In this document: positions 9,145-16,056 of the stretch, in pieces
Layout: each line of letters opens with the position of its first letter
How positions within the stretch are numbered: position 1 is the stretch's first letter
Assembly (NCBI GenBank): GCA_017404325.1
Contig: JAFRCO010000007.1
Location: forward strand, 1-64,000
Direction: 5' to 3'
Length of the DNA stretch: 64,000 nucleotides
From: Candidatus Saccharimonadota bacterium
GTDB lineage: Bacteria; Patescibacteriota; Saccharimonadia; Saccharimonadales; Saccharimonadaceae
Program-made: the position numbers and the translations under genes
Notes under the pieces: model-generated
Databases searched by the model: none
Told to the model about the DNA's origin: nothing
What the model saw: only the letters and a program-made list of their open reading frames with translations

Positions 9145-9219
9145 GGGCTCGTCGTTCAACGGATAGGACATATCCCCTCTAAGGATACAATGCTGGTTCG
9201 ATTCCAGCCGGGCCTACCA
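9145..9219 (+). tRNA. tRNA-Arg(UCU) with C33
   Basis: Acceptor GGGCTCG/CGGGCCT with A73 and encoded CCA; D-stem GTTC/GGAC. Anticodon stem TATCC/GGATA has loop CCTCTAA, so the anticodon is UCU (Arg, AGA codons). Position 33, almost universally U, is C here. It has its own -10 (TATAAT at about 9129-9134) and a T-run after CCA. Confidence 0.92.
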
Positions 9220-9223
9220 TTTT

Positions 9224-11017
9224 TTAGTCTTCTAAAATAGCTAAATGAGATTCGTCGAGTTGGGACTTATCTACTTCGGACGGGGAATCCATCATTAAAT
9301 CAACGCCAGAGCCATTTTTCGGGAAGGCGACGATGTCACGGATGTTTTCAGTATTTTCAAGGACCATGAAGATGCGGTCGAGACCAGGGGCGCAGCCGGC
9401 GTGTGGAGGTGCACCGAACTTAAAGGCATTTAACATACCGCTAAAGCGCGATTCGACGTATTCGTTATTATAACCGAGAATATTAAAGACTTTGTACATA
9501 ATTTCCGGATTGTAGTTTCGGACAGCACCGGAACAAACTTCGTAGCCGTTCATAACCATGTCATATTGGTCAGCGACGAGAGCTAATTTTTCTTCATCGG
9601 TTTTTGCATTTTCTAAGGCTTCTAAGCCACCTTTTGGCATAGAGAATGGGTTATGGCCGAAATCGAGTTTTCTAGCTTTTTCATCCCATTCGTAAAACGG
9701 AAAATCAACAATCCAGGTATAGGCGACTTCGTCGTCGTTTTTTAAGTTAAAGTGATCAGCAAAAGCGATACGAAGTTGACCTAAGACTTTATTAACTTTA
9801 GAGCGTTCATCGGCGCCAAAGAATACAGCGTCGCCTTCTTCAGCTCCGGTATGTTTTTTCACATCTTTAATTTCGGCTTCGGACATGAATTTTAGAATCG
9901 GAGATTTGGCTTCGCCATCACTATATAATATATAGGCAAGTCCGCCGGCGCCTTCCTTTTTCGCTTTTTCGGTAAATTCATCAATTTCGCGACGAGTTAA
10001 GTTGGCGCCACCTTTTACACAGAGGGCTTTTACGCAAGGAGCTTTAAAGACTTTGAAATCAGTATCTTTAAAGACTTCGGTTAATTCAATTAATTCCATA
10101 CCATAGCGAAGGTCGGGTTTATCGACGCCATAGGTTTCCATTGCAAAATTGTAAGGCATTCGCGGAATTTTACTGTCTTTTCCGACGAATTGTTTCGCGG
10201 GCTCAGAGTTTAAAACTAATTTCTTGTTAGTGAATTTAGTCGCAAGGTCGACAAATAATGGTTCGATTTCACTACGGACTACTTCGCCGTCACTAACGAA
10301 CGACATTTCCATATCGAGTTGATAAAAGTCGCCATAAAGTCGGTCAGCACGCGGATCTTCATCACGGAAACAAGGCGCAATTTGGAAATATTTATTGACA
10401 CCGCCAACCATTAACAATTGTTTAAATTGTTGCGGGGCCTGTGGCAGGGCGTAGAATTTTCCAGGGTGTAATCTCGAAGGAACAAGGAAGTCGCGAGCGC
10501 CTTCAGGAGAAGAGTTCGCGAGAATTGGAGTCGTAATTTCAGTAAAATCGTGATTATACATGAATTCACGAATAAAACGATAATACTCCGAACGACGCTT
10601 TAAAATGTTTTGCATCGAAGGACGACGAAGGTCGAGATAGCGATATTTAAGACGCATCTCTTCGGAAGATTTTTCACCGTCGTCGTGAGTGTTAACTGGA
10701 AGCGGGTCGGATCTATTCAAGAGTTCTAGCTTATCAACAACTAATTCAATTTTTCCGGTTTCGATATTCGGATTAATTAATTCAGGAGCGCGTTCGCGCA
10801 TTTTTCCTTCAGCTTTTAAGACGAATTCATCGCGAACAGATTCAGCAAGTTTAAATGATTCTATGTTTTCCGGAGTGATAACGAGCTGGATGATTCCGGT
10901 GTGATCACGAAGATCAATGAAAATAAGACCACCATGGTCCCGACGGGAATTGACCCATCCTTCGACCGTTACGTTTTTGCCCAAAAAATTCTTTAATTCG
11001 TTCGCTAAGATTCTCAT
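9224..11017 (-). CDS. aspS: Aspartyl-tRNA synthetase
   Basis: 597 residues, the usual bacterial AspRS length. In order: N-terminal OB-fold anticodon domain (VEGWVNSRRDHGGLIFIDLRD), class II motif 2 (FRDEDPRADRLYGDFYQLD), the inserted GAD domain (about 290-410), and motif 3 (GCAPGLDRIFMVL). It charges tRNA-Asp. The motif-2 loop has GDFYQLD; alphaproteobacterial-type enzymes usually have GEFYQLD. Whether it also charges tRNA-Asn cannot be read here. It starts 7 nt after an extended -10 box. Its 3' end lies 4 bp from tRNA-Arg, in convergent orientation. Confidence 0.97.
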   Translation of the reverse strand: MRILANELKNFLGKNVTVEGWVNSRRDHGGLIFIDLRDHTGIIQLVITPENIESFKLAESVRDEFVLKAEGKMRERAPELINPNIETGKIELVVDKLELLNRSDPLPVNTHDDGEKSSEEMRLKYRYLDLRRPSMQNILKRRSEYYRFIREFMYNHDFTEITTPILANSSPEGARDFLVPSRLHPGKFYALPQAPQQFKQLLMVGGVNKYFQIAPCFRDEDPRADRLYGDFYQLDMEMSFVSDGEVVRSEIEPLFVDLATKFTNKKLVLNSEPAKQFVGKDSKIPRMPYNFAMETYGVDKPDLRYGMELIELTEVFKDTDFKVFKAPCVKALCVKGGANLTRREIDEFTEKAKKEGAGGLAYILYSDGEAKSPILKFMSEAEIKDVKKHTGAEEGDAVFFGADERSKVNKVLGQLRIAFADHFNLKNDDEVAYTWIVDFPFYEWDEKARKLDFGHNPFSMPKGGLEALENAKTDEEKLALVADQYDMVMNGYEVCSGAVRNYNPEIMYKVFNILGYNNEYVESRFSGMLNAFKFGAPPHAGCAPGLDRIFMVLENTENIRDIVAFPKNGSGVDLMMDSPSEVDKSQLDESHLAILED

Positions 11018-11024
11018 AGGTGAT

Positions 11025-11030
11025 ATTATA
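11025..11030 (-). promoter_or_regulatory. Leaderless extended -10 promoter of aspS
   Basis: TGA-TATAAT on the minus strand, 7 nt before the ATG at 11017. Confidence 0.72.
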
Positions 11031-11033
11031 TCA

Positions 11034-11609
11034 CTATTTGAGGAGATAGTCTAATAGCATCTGGATGGTGAAAAAGCCGGCAAGGGAATCGGATTCGTCG
11101 AGGACGAGGAAATAATAACTGTTGGTTCTTTCGATTTCTTCAACGGCAAATTGAAGGGAATCGTTAAGATGTAGATAACAAACGTTTTTATCAAGATACT
11201 TTTCGGCGCGATCAGTCTTTTTTATCTCAAGAGCATTAAGGGCTTCAGTATGAATAATTCCTTTGACTTTTTCTTTGTCGTCGATGACTGGAAAGTTGGT
11301 AAAGCCAGATTTATAGAGTTTATCTAGGGTTAAGGGGCCAAGGAAATCTTTTTGATGCACGAAGACCATTTTCTCTTTTGGGATCATGAGATCGGAGACT
11401 CTACGCGTATCAAAGCTCATGACGGCAGCGATACGATTGCGGTCGTCGGAGCTTAGAATGCTTTTCGGGGTGCGTTGAAGTACACCAATGAACTCTTCAA
11501 GGGTTTTCGGAGTATATTTCGGTATTTTCGTAGGCGCTTTTTTAACGCGATATTTCTCAAGTTTAGGATCGATAAACTTTACAAACTTTCTTATTAAACT
11601 CTCGAACAT
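11034..11609 (-). CDS. CBS-domain protein (CorC/CNNM-like cytosolic part)
   Basis: 191 residues: a basic N-terminal helix, then a pair of CBS-like units starting at RVSDLMIPKEKM (about 91), with KLYKSGFTNFPVIDD and GIIHTEAL in the first and NSYYFLVLDESDSLAGFFT in the second. The ordering matches the regulatory CBS pair of CorC/hemolysin-like transporters, but the DUF21 membrane domain and the C-terminal CorC_HlyC domain are missing. It probably binds adenine nucleotides as a stand-alone sensor (inference). It lies 16 bp upstream of aspS and is divergent from the DsbA-like gene. Confidence 0.8.
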   Translation of the reverse strand: MFESLIRKFVKFIDPKLEKYRVKKAPTKIPKYTPKTLEEFIGVLQRTPKSILSSDDRNRIAAVMSFDTRRVSDLMIPKEKMVFVHQKDFLGPLTLDKLYKSGFTNFPVIDDKEKVKGIIHTEALNALEIKKTDRAEKYLDKNVCYLHLNDSLQFAVEEIERTNSYYFLVLDESDSLAGFFTIQMLLDYLLK

Positions 11610-11611
11610 GA

Positions 11612-11624
11612 TATAATCATTATA
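11612..11624. promoter_or_regulatory. Overlapping divergent -10 boxes
   Basis: The plus-strand TATAAT (11612-11617) serves the DsbA-like gene, with AAGGAG at 11630. The minus-strand TATAAT (11619-11624) serves the CBS gene, whose ATG is 9 nt away. Confidence 0.65.
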
Positions 11625-11641
11625 TCATTAAAGGAGTTTTC

Positions 11642-12415
11642 ATGAAAAAGTTAAAAGGTTTTTCGGTGGCGGGAGTGATAGTTGGCGTAATTGTTGTAGT
11701 ACTAATTGCTATTGGGGCCTATATGGTAATTGACGGAAATAATAAGGCTACTAATTATAACGATTATGATTTTTATTCAATAATTGAACCGACGAAGGAT
11801 AACGGTAATATTGGTGATCATATAAAAGGAGATAAAGATGCGCCAGTGGTGATTTTTGAGTATGCGGATTATCAGTGCTCGGGATGTGCCTCGTATAACC
11901 CTCGAGTGAATGAAGTTATTAAAGAATTGGACGGGAAGTTGGCGGTCGTATATCGAAGCTTTCTACTTTCTTACCATCAAAATGCAACTGCGGCAGCTTC
12001 AGCAGCGGAGGCGGCTGGGCTTCAGGGCTACTGGAAGGAATATGCGGATAAGTTGTTCGAGGAACAATCGGAATGGTTTTATGCTACGGGTTCAACGAGA
12101 ACAGAATACTTTAATAAGTATTTTGCAGATGTTACGAATGGAAAGGGAGATTTAGAGAAATTTAATGCGGACATAAAGAGCGAAGCGGTGTCGAAGAAGA
12201 TTAGTTTTGATATGGGAATTGGAAAGAGAGTTGATGTCGCTGGAACACCGGCGTTTTATATTGATGGTCAGTTTATCGATTGGGCAGATAATGACGAAAA
12301 TGGAACTGGCAGTGTAACGGTGAATGGAAAGACGGTTACTTGGGAAGGGGCACAAACTGGCGATAAGTTTATTAAGTTAATTAAAGAAATCGTAGCAGCG
12401 AAACTTGGAGAATAG
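11642..12415 (+). CDS. DsbA-like membrane-anchored thiol-disulfide oxidoreductase
   Basis: 257 residues. A single transmembrane segment (about 9-29) is followed by a DsbA/DSBA_2-type thioredoxin fold (DAPVVIFEYADYQC). The catalytic pair is C79-S-G-C82, and the cis-Pro loop is VAGTPAFYIDGQFI. The alanine-rich helical insert between them (NATAAASAAEAAG) is typical of the family. It likely oxidises cysteines in exported proteins outside the membrane; the Cys-containing surface proteins of this window are plausible substrates (inference). The start has AAGGAG 7 nt upstream. A strong terminator follows. Confidence 0.92.
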   Translation: MKKLKGFSVAGVIVGVIVVVLIAIGAYMVIDGNNKATNYNDYDFYSIIEPTKDNGNIGDHIKGDKDAPVVIFEYADYQCSGCASYNPRVNEVIKELDGKLAVVYRSFLLSYHQNATAAASAAEAAGLQGYWKEYADKLFEEQSEWFYATGSTRTEYFNKYFADVTNGKGDLEKFNADIKSEAVSKKISFDMGIGKRVDVAGTPAFYIDGQFIDWADNDENGTGSVTVNGKTVTWEGAQTGDKFIKLIKEIVAAKLGE

Positions 12416-12423
12416 AACGAAGC

Positions 12424-12453
12424 AAAAATCCCCCTTTTAAAAGGGGGATTTTT
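12424..12453. terminator. Bidirectional terminator
   Basis: AAAAATCCCCCTT, short AT loop, AAGGGGGATTTTT. It is symmetric, so it can end the DsbA-like mRNA (+) and the candidate ncRNA (-). Confidence 0.9.
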
Positions 12454-12647
12454 GGTAGAAGTTAAATCTCGATGAACTCTTGCCAAGCGGCAGGAGGGAT
12501 TTTTGACTTCTGGCGTTCCGTAGAACGATTTAGTCTTTTGATACGCATTGTATCTTTAGTGTTCTCCTTAATGTTTTTCGCTCTTACGACCGACCCACCT
12601 CGCGATGACTTTAGCCTTAAGCCAATTGGGAAATTTAACGAGCGATG
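12424..12647 (-). ncRNA. Candidate structured ncRNA of about 220 nt
   Basis: This is the 292-bp gap between two genes. On the minus strand it has TTGCGC (12677-12682), a 17-bp spacer and TAAAAT (12654-12659), with the bidirectional terminator at 12424-12453. Near the RNA ends, GTTAAAT (12633-12639) and ATTTAAC (12461-12467) can form a closing stem. Internal hairpins include GATAC/GTATC, GTTC-CGTA-GAAC and CTCTTGCC/GGCAGGAG. I could not match it to tmRNA, RNase P RNA, SRP RNA or 5S. A 28-codon minus-strand ORF (12462-12548, starting MRIKRLNRS) lies inside; a Shine-Dalgarno-like AAGGAG is about 15 nt upstream, too far to be convincing. Confidence 0.5.
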
Positions 12648-12694
12648 GAATTTATTTTAGCAAAGGTTTTTAAAGTGCGCAAGCATAAAAATGA

Positions 12695-12700
12695 TATAAT
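12695..12700 (+). promoter_or_regulatory. Leaderless extended -10 promoter
   Basis: TGA-TATAAT ending 7 nt before the ATG at 12708. It decides that start over an in-frame ATG at 12645. Confidence 0.72.
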
Positions 12701-12707
12701 ATACTAT

Positions 12708-13379
12708 ATGAAAAAGCGTGGGCGCTTTAAATTTAAAATAAAGACTTGGCAACTGCTATTAATTTTGATTCCGTTTCTGTTTTTAGATGCAACACTACTG
12801 AGATTAGATCATATTAAAATGACGGAGCTTAGGGACGCAGTACTTGCAGCAGATGAAGCAGAGGACGATGAAGAAATTGCACGAACGCTTGAGGAACTAA
12901 AAAAGTTTGTTTTTTCAAATATGGTAATTAATGTAGTCGAAGATAATGGTACGCAGAAAATAACTTTTGGTACAGGTCCGTTTTATCTTGAGCATCAATA
13001 TATTCGAGCGGCGAATGCAGCTTTAAAGGAGGCAGAAGCTAAGGTGGCTTCTGATGGAAATCCGAACGGAAATGTGTATGCTTTAGCTTCAGATGTTTGC
13101 TCGCCTTTAGCGGCGCAGAATGGGTGGACTTGGAATGATTCGCGGTTTATTAATTGTATGTTGACGGAAATTAATAAGTATCCGGCGGCAGATGAGATTC
13201 AAGATAAGATAATTGCAAGTTTGCCTTCGACGGAACTTTACCGCAAGAATTATGCTTCGCCGGTTTGGACTCCGACGCTAACAGGTTTTATGGTTTTGAT
13301 TACGGTTATTATGATTGTTGTAATTTTTATTAGAGTTATTATCTGGATTGTACTCCGTTTATCCTTACTTTTTATTTAA
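12708..13379 (+). CDS. Two-helix membrane protein with extracytoplasmic domain, unknown
   Basis: 223 residues: a strongly basic start (MKKRGRFKFKIK), a transmembrane helix (about 15-33), a domain of about 150 residues with two Cys (SDVCSPL and INCMLTE), and a C-terminal transmembrane helix. LAADEAEDDEEIARTLEELKKFVF looks helical. The paired cysteines could form a disulfide, which fits the DsbA-like gene 290 bp upstream. I do not recognise the family; it looks like a lineage-specific envelope protein. Confidence 0.75.
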   Translation: MKKRGRFKFKIKTWQLLLILIPFLFLDATLLRLDHIKMTELRDAVLAADEAEDDEEIARTLEELKKFVFSNMVINVVEDNGTQKITFGTGPFYLEHQYIRAANAALKEAEAKVASDGNPNGNVYALASDVCSPLAAQNGWTWNDSRFINCMLTEINKYPAADEIQDKIIASLPSTELYRKNYASPVWTPTLTGFMVLITVIMIVVIFIRVIIWIVLRLSLLFI

Positions 13380-13395
13380 AACCCCTAAAAACCTC

Positions 13396-13424
13396 TTGAC
13401 AATTGTGTTTTGTTCTCATAAGAT
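13396..13424 (+). promoter_or_regulatory. Strong sigma70 promoter
   Basis: TTGACA (13396-13401), 17 bp, TAAGAT (13419-13424). A second, unpaired TATAAT sits at 13430. It drives the small gene at 13457, which has AAGGAGG upstream. Confidence 0.65.
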
Positions 13425-13456
13425 AAGATTATAATAACTTAAGGAGGAAAGCTAAA

Positions 13457-13660
13457 ATGGCTTATGCACATACCAATGGTAAGGGTGTGAAATATTACCT
13501 ACACAAATCTGAAGTTACTCTTCGCGGTGGCAAACCTCAGACAATTTATTTCTTTACTAAGGACGAAAAAGGTGGCAAGGGTACTCCTTGTGATCTTCCT
13601 TCTGATCGTGTCGTCTGTGAGAATCCACGCAATGGTTTCTTGACTCTCAAGAAGAAATAA
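13457..13660 (+). CDS. Small basic protein, unknown
   Basis: 67 residues, Lys/Gly-rich, with the segment YYLHKSEVTLRGGKPQTIYF, then a Lys/Gly turn and two cysteines (GTPCDLP, RVVCENP). No signal peptide or membrane segment. Full-consensus Shine-Dalgarno, own promoter and own terminator suggest a highly expressed monocistronic gene. Size and charge would suit a nucleic-acid- or ribosome-associated protein, but nothing in the sequence proves it. I do not recognise the family. Confidence 0.75.
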   Translation: MAYAHTNGKGVKYYLHKSEVTLRGGKPQTIYFFTKDEKGGKGTPCDLPSDRVVCENPRNGFLTLKKK

Positions 13661-13679
13661 TTAGTGCAAACAGAGAAAA

Positions 13680-13707
13680 AGTGTTGTAAAATTTACAACA
13701 CTTTTTT
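13680..13707 (+). terminator. Rho-independent terminator
   Basis: AGTGTTGTAAA / TTTACAACACT stem followed by a T-run, 20 bp after the small basic gene. Confidence 0.9.
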
Positions 13708-13719
13708 GATGCTTATTAT

Positions 13720-13796
13720 TGGTGGGGGTACTTGGATTCGAACCAAGGACACTGCGTGTATAAGACGCATGCTCTGACCAGCTGAGCTATACCCCC
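13720..13796 (-). tRNA. tRNA-Ile(UAU)
   Basis: Read on the minus strand: acceptor GGGGGTA/TACCCCC, A73, encoded CCA, D-arm TAGCTCAGCTGG. Anticodon stem TGCGT/ACGCA has loop CTTATAC, so the anticodon is UAU, reading AUA. Most bacteria read AUA with a CAU tRNA modified to lysidine by TilS, so a genuine UAU isoacceptor is unusual. A minus-strand TAAAAT with TGA upstream (13807-13812) could be its promoter. Confidence 0.9.
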
Positions 13797-13823
13797 TTGC
13801 TGTCTTATTTTATCACAAAATGT

Positions 13824-13829
13824 TATAAT
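13824..13829 (+). promoter_or_regulatory. Leaderless extended -10 promoter
   Basis: TGT-TATAAT ending 7 nt before the ATG at 13837. The in-frame ATG at 13828 overlaps the box itself. Confidence 0.7.
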
Positions 13830-13836
13830 GATAAGC

Positions 13837-14265
13837 ATGAGCGGAGTTAAAACAAAACTACGTAAAGCAAAATATGCGATGAAGCATGATTTTTTGACGA
13901 TTGAGAATGTTGTTTTGATTGCTGCGATTGTTTTATGTTTAATATGGACTTTCCAGTCGATAAAAGCAATGTCTAGAAACTGGGAATTATCAGAAAAACT
14001 AACGGCGGAAAGAAAGGAATTAGAACTTTTAGAGATTGAAGTTGAGGCGGCGGAACTAGAAAATGAGTATTATCGTTCGGAGGAATACCAGGAATTAATG
14101 GCGAGAAGACAATTAGATAAAAAACTTGAGGGTGAGAATATGGTAGTGATGCCAGAAAACTCGGAAGAAGCAAGGAATAAATATAAAAGTTCGACAACTG
14201 AAATAGTAGAAAAACAATATTCTAATTTTGAAAAATGGATGATGTTTTTGTTCCCGAATTATTAG
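13837..14265 (+). CDS. FtsB/DivIC-like membrane coiled-coil protein
   Basis: 142 residues: basic N-terminus, one transmembrane helix (about 24-43), then a heptad-rich coiled coil (LTAERKELELLEIEVEAAEL) and a short C-terminal region ending MMFLFPNY. Topology and size match septum-formation initiators of the FtsB/FtsL/DivIC class, which bridge division proteins in the envelope. These are too simple in sequence for certain assignment, and a pilus-associated role is possible because pilins follow 37 bp downstream. Confidence 0.6.
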   Translation: MSGVKTKLRKAKYAMKHDFLTIENVVLIAAIVLCLIWTFQSIKAMSRNWELSEKLTAERKELELLEIEVEAAELENEYYRSEEYQELMARRQLDKKLEGENMVVMPENSEEARNKYKSSTTEIVEKQYSNFEKWMMFLFPNY

Positions 14266-14289
14266 GGTTTAAAATAAAATTGCTTATGG

Positions 14290-14295
14290 TATAAT
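14290..14295 (+). promoter_or_regulatory. Leaderless extended -10 promoter of pilin cluster
   Basis: TGG-TATAAT ending 7 nt before the ATG at 14303. Confidence 0.7.
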
Positions 14296-14302
14296 ATATA
14301 TT

Positions 14303-15121
14303 ATGAAAATGACAAAAAGACGAGGCTTTACGTTAGTAGAAGTTGCGCTCTTTTTGGCTGTGACTGGAATGCTGTTTGCTGGGATTGTGATCGGGATACA
14401 AAGTTCAATGTTCCAACAAAGGTACAATGATTCAGTACAGAGCTTTGCTGAATTTTTGAGAAGTGTTTATTCGCAAACAATGAATGTAGAAAACCGGGAT
14501 GCTTCTAGTGGGCGTTCACAAAAAGCAATCTATGGGAAATTGGTGACGTTTGGGGAATCAAAAAATTTCGAGGGAAAGAATAATACGGAAAAAGCGATAT
14601 TTTCATATACGGTTGTAGGAAAGATTAATAATTCTTTAGGAAGTAGTGATACGCTATCGCAATTGGGAGAACTAGAGGCTAACGTGTTAATAAAAGATAG
14701 TAGTGGAGTGGTTGGGTTTGCTGGAATTGCGGAACAATACTTTACAAGGTGGGGAGCCGGGATCGAAACAACTAAAGGATGGAAATACGAAGATTTTAAA
14801 GGAGCATTGTTAGTTGTTTGGCATCCGAAATCGGGAACGATATTTACTTATATACTAAAAGGAAGAACAATTGAAGTAAATCAAATATTAAGTAGCGCGG
14901 GAGGTTCGTTGCCGAATCCTTTGGCTGCGTATCTTCCTGATGAAGAAGGAAATACTGCTAGTGGATATAAGTTTGAGATTGCGGACGTCGATTTTTGTGT
15001 AGATCCGGAGAGCGGACAGAAACAGAGCATAAGAAGGGATATTAGGATTGTCAGCGGAGCGAGAAATGCTTCGGGTGTTGAAACCGTAGATCAGAATGAG
15101 GGGAATCGATGCGAGCCATAA
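14303..15121 (+). CDS. Type IV pilin-like protein 1
   Basis: 272 residues. A class III leader RRGFTLVEVALFLAVTGM gives a prepilin-peptidase site after Gly and Glu at +5 of the mature protein, followed by the hydrophobic assembly helix. The rest is a long beta-rich domain with YFTRWGAG, FKGALLVVWHP and two late Cys (VDFCVDP, NRCEP), a possible disulfide-bounded D-region. First of three overlapping or adjacent pilin-type genes; overlap with the next is 13 bp. Probably a pilus or pseudopilus subunit assembled by the PilB-type ATPase at 6.7 kb. Confidence 0.88.
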   Translation: MKMTKRRGFTLVEVALFLAVTGMLFAGIVIGIQSSMFQQRYNDSVQSFAEFLRSVYSQTMNVENRDASSGRSQKAIYGKLVTFGESKNFEGKNNTEKAIFSYTVVGKINNSLGSSDTLSQLGELEANVLIKDSSGVVGFAGIAEQYFTRWGAGIETTKGWKYEDFKGALLVVWHPKSGTIFTYILKGRTIEVNQILSSAGGSLPNPLAAYLPDEEGNTASGYKFEIADVDFCVDPESGQKQSIRRDIRIVSGARNASGVETVDQNEGNRCEP

Positions 15122-16050
15122 AAACGAAACGAGGTTTTACTTTAGTTGAGATATCTTTGTCATTAGTTTTTATTGGGATTTTGTCTTTGACGGTCGCTTA
15201 TATTATTACCGATACAATATCGTCTTATCGTAAAGGTGTAACACTAAAACAGGTTAATACGACGGGGGCGGGTTTAGTTGATGATATACGAGCAGCAATT
15301 CAGAATTCGTCTTCGAAGTCAGTAAAAGATGACTGTGCGGTGCTATATAATGATGTGTATGTAAGCGGATCTTCGGCTGGGAAAAAATGTGAGAACGATG
15401 GTGGAAAAGGTTTCGCCTCGGTGACGAGGTCTGCGGAGGTAAGAGGAAAAAATGGACAAGGTTCTTTGGGTGACGTTCCGGTTTATGGAGCATTTTGTGC
15501 TGGAGATTATTCCTATATTTGGAATACAGGATATTTCTTTAATACTGGCAATGGATATGAAGTAAGGAGCGCAAGCCCTGCAACATTAAAGTTTAAATCA
15601 AATGGCAGTTTGAAAGAGAGTAGTATCTGTAAGAATACTAGTGGTGGGACAATGACTTGTAGCGGATTCAGGCTATTAAAAGTTAAAGATGATTCAAGGG
15701 CAGTTTGCGTTTCGGCAGTAGGTTCAAGTTATAATACAAATATTAGCAATAGTTTTGACATTTCAAAGAATGGCGATACTTTAACTGATGTACCGATTGA
15801 TTTGCTAGCTTCGGACGGAACTGGCGAAGGTTTAGCATTATATGATTTGTATATTTCAGTACCGGCGGAAAGTTCGGCGAAAAATAGCCTATTCTATTCG
15901 GTTTCGTTTATTTTAGGGACAATACAAGGCGGTATTAATATAAAAGCAACAGGCGGAGCTTGTGCAGTACCGAAAGACTACAGGTCCGAGAATTTTGATT
16001 ATTGTGCGATTAATAAATTTAACTTTGCCGCGCAGGCAACTGGAGGATAG
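15109..16050 (+). CDS. Type IV pilin-like protein 2
   Basis: 313 residues. Leader KTKRGFTLVEISLSLVFIG with the Gly/Phe cleavage site and Glu5, then a hydrophobic helix. The large C-terminal domain has several Cys (DDCAVLY, GKKCENDGG, GAFCAGDY, SSICKNT, MTCSGF, GGACAVP, YCAIN), suggesting multiple disulfides, consistent with the DsbA-like enzyme upstream. It is longer than major pilins and closer to minor pilins or PilW-like pseudopilins. It overlaps pilin 1 and is followed after 6 bp by the third gene. Confidence 0.87.
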   Translation: MRAIKTKRGFTLVEISLSLVFIGILSLTVAYIITDTISSYRKGVTLKQVNTTGAGLVDDIRAAIQNSSSKSVKDDCAVLYNDVYVSGSSAGKKCENDGGKGFASVTRSAEVRGKNGQGSLGDVPVYGAFCAGDYSYIWNTGYFFNTGNGYEVRSASPATLKFKSNGSLKESSICKNTSGGTMTCSGFRLLKVKDDSRAVCVSAVGSSYNTNISNSFDISKNGDTLTDVPIDLLASDGTGEGLALYDLYISVPAESSAKNSLFYSVSFILGTIQGGINIKATGGACAVPKDYRSENFDYCAINKFNFAAQATGG

Positions 16051-16056
16051 ATAATA

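Noticed and set aside
9145-9219. Possible 3'-end duplication at tRNA-Arg, tRNA-Ile and tRNA-fMet
   Set aside because: I looked for a second copy of each 3' end nearby and found none; only tRNA-Ser and tRNA-Gly show it.
12472-12660. 62-codon plus-strand ORF in the gap after the DsbA-like gene
   Set aside because: No promoter or ribosome-binding site on that strand. The segment is better explained as a minus-strand structured RNA.
15254-15493. Several antisense ORFs over pilin, radA, pnp and dnaE genes
   Set aside because: Shadows of real genes: no ribosome-binding site, low-complexity composition, and overlap with conserved families on the other strand.
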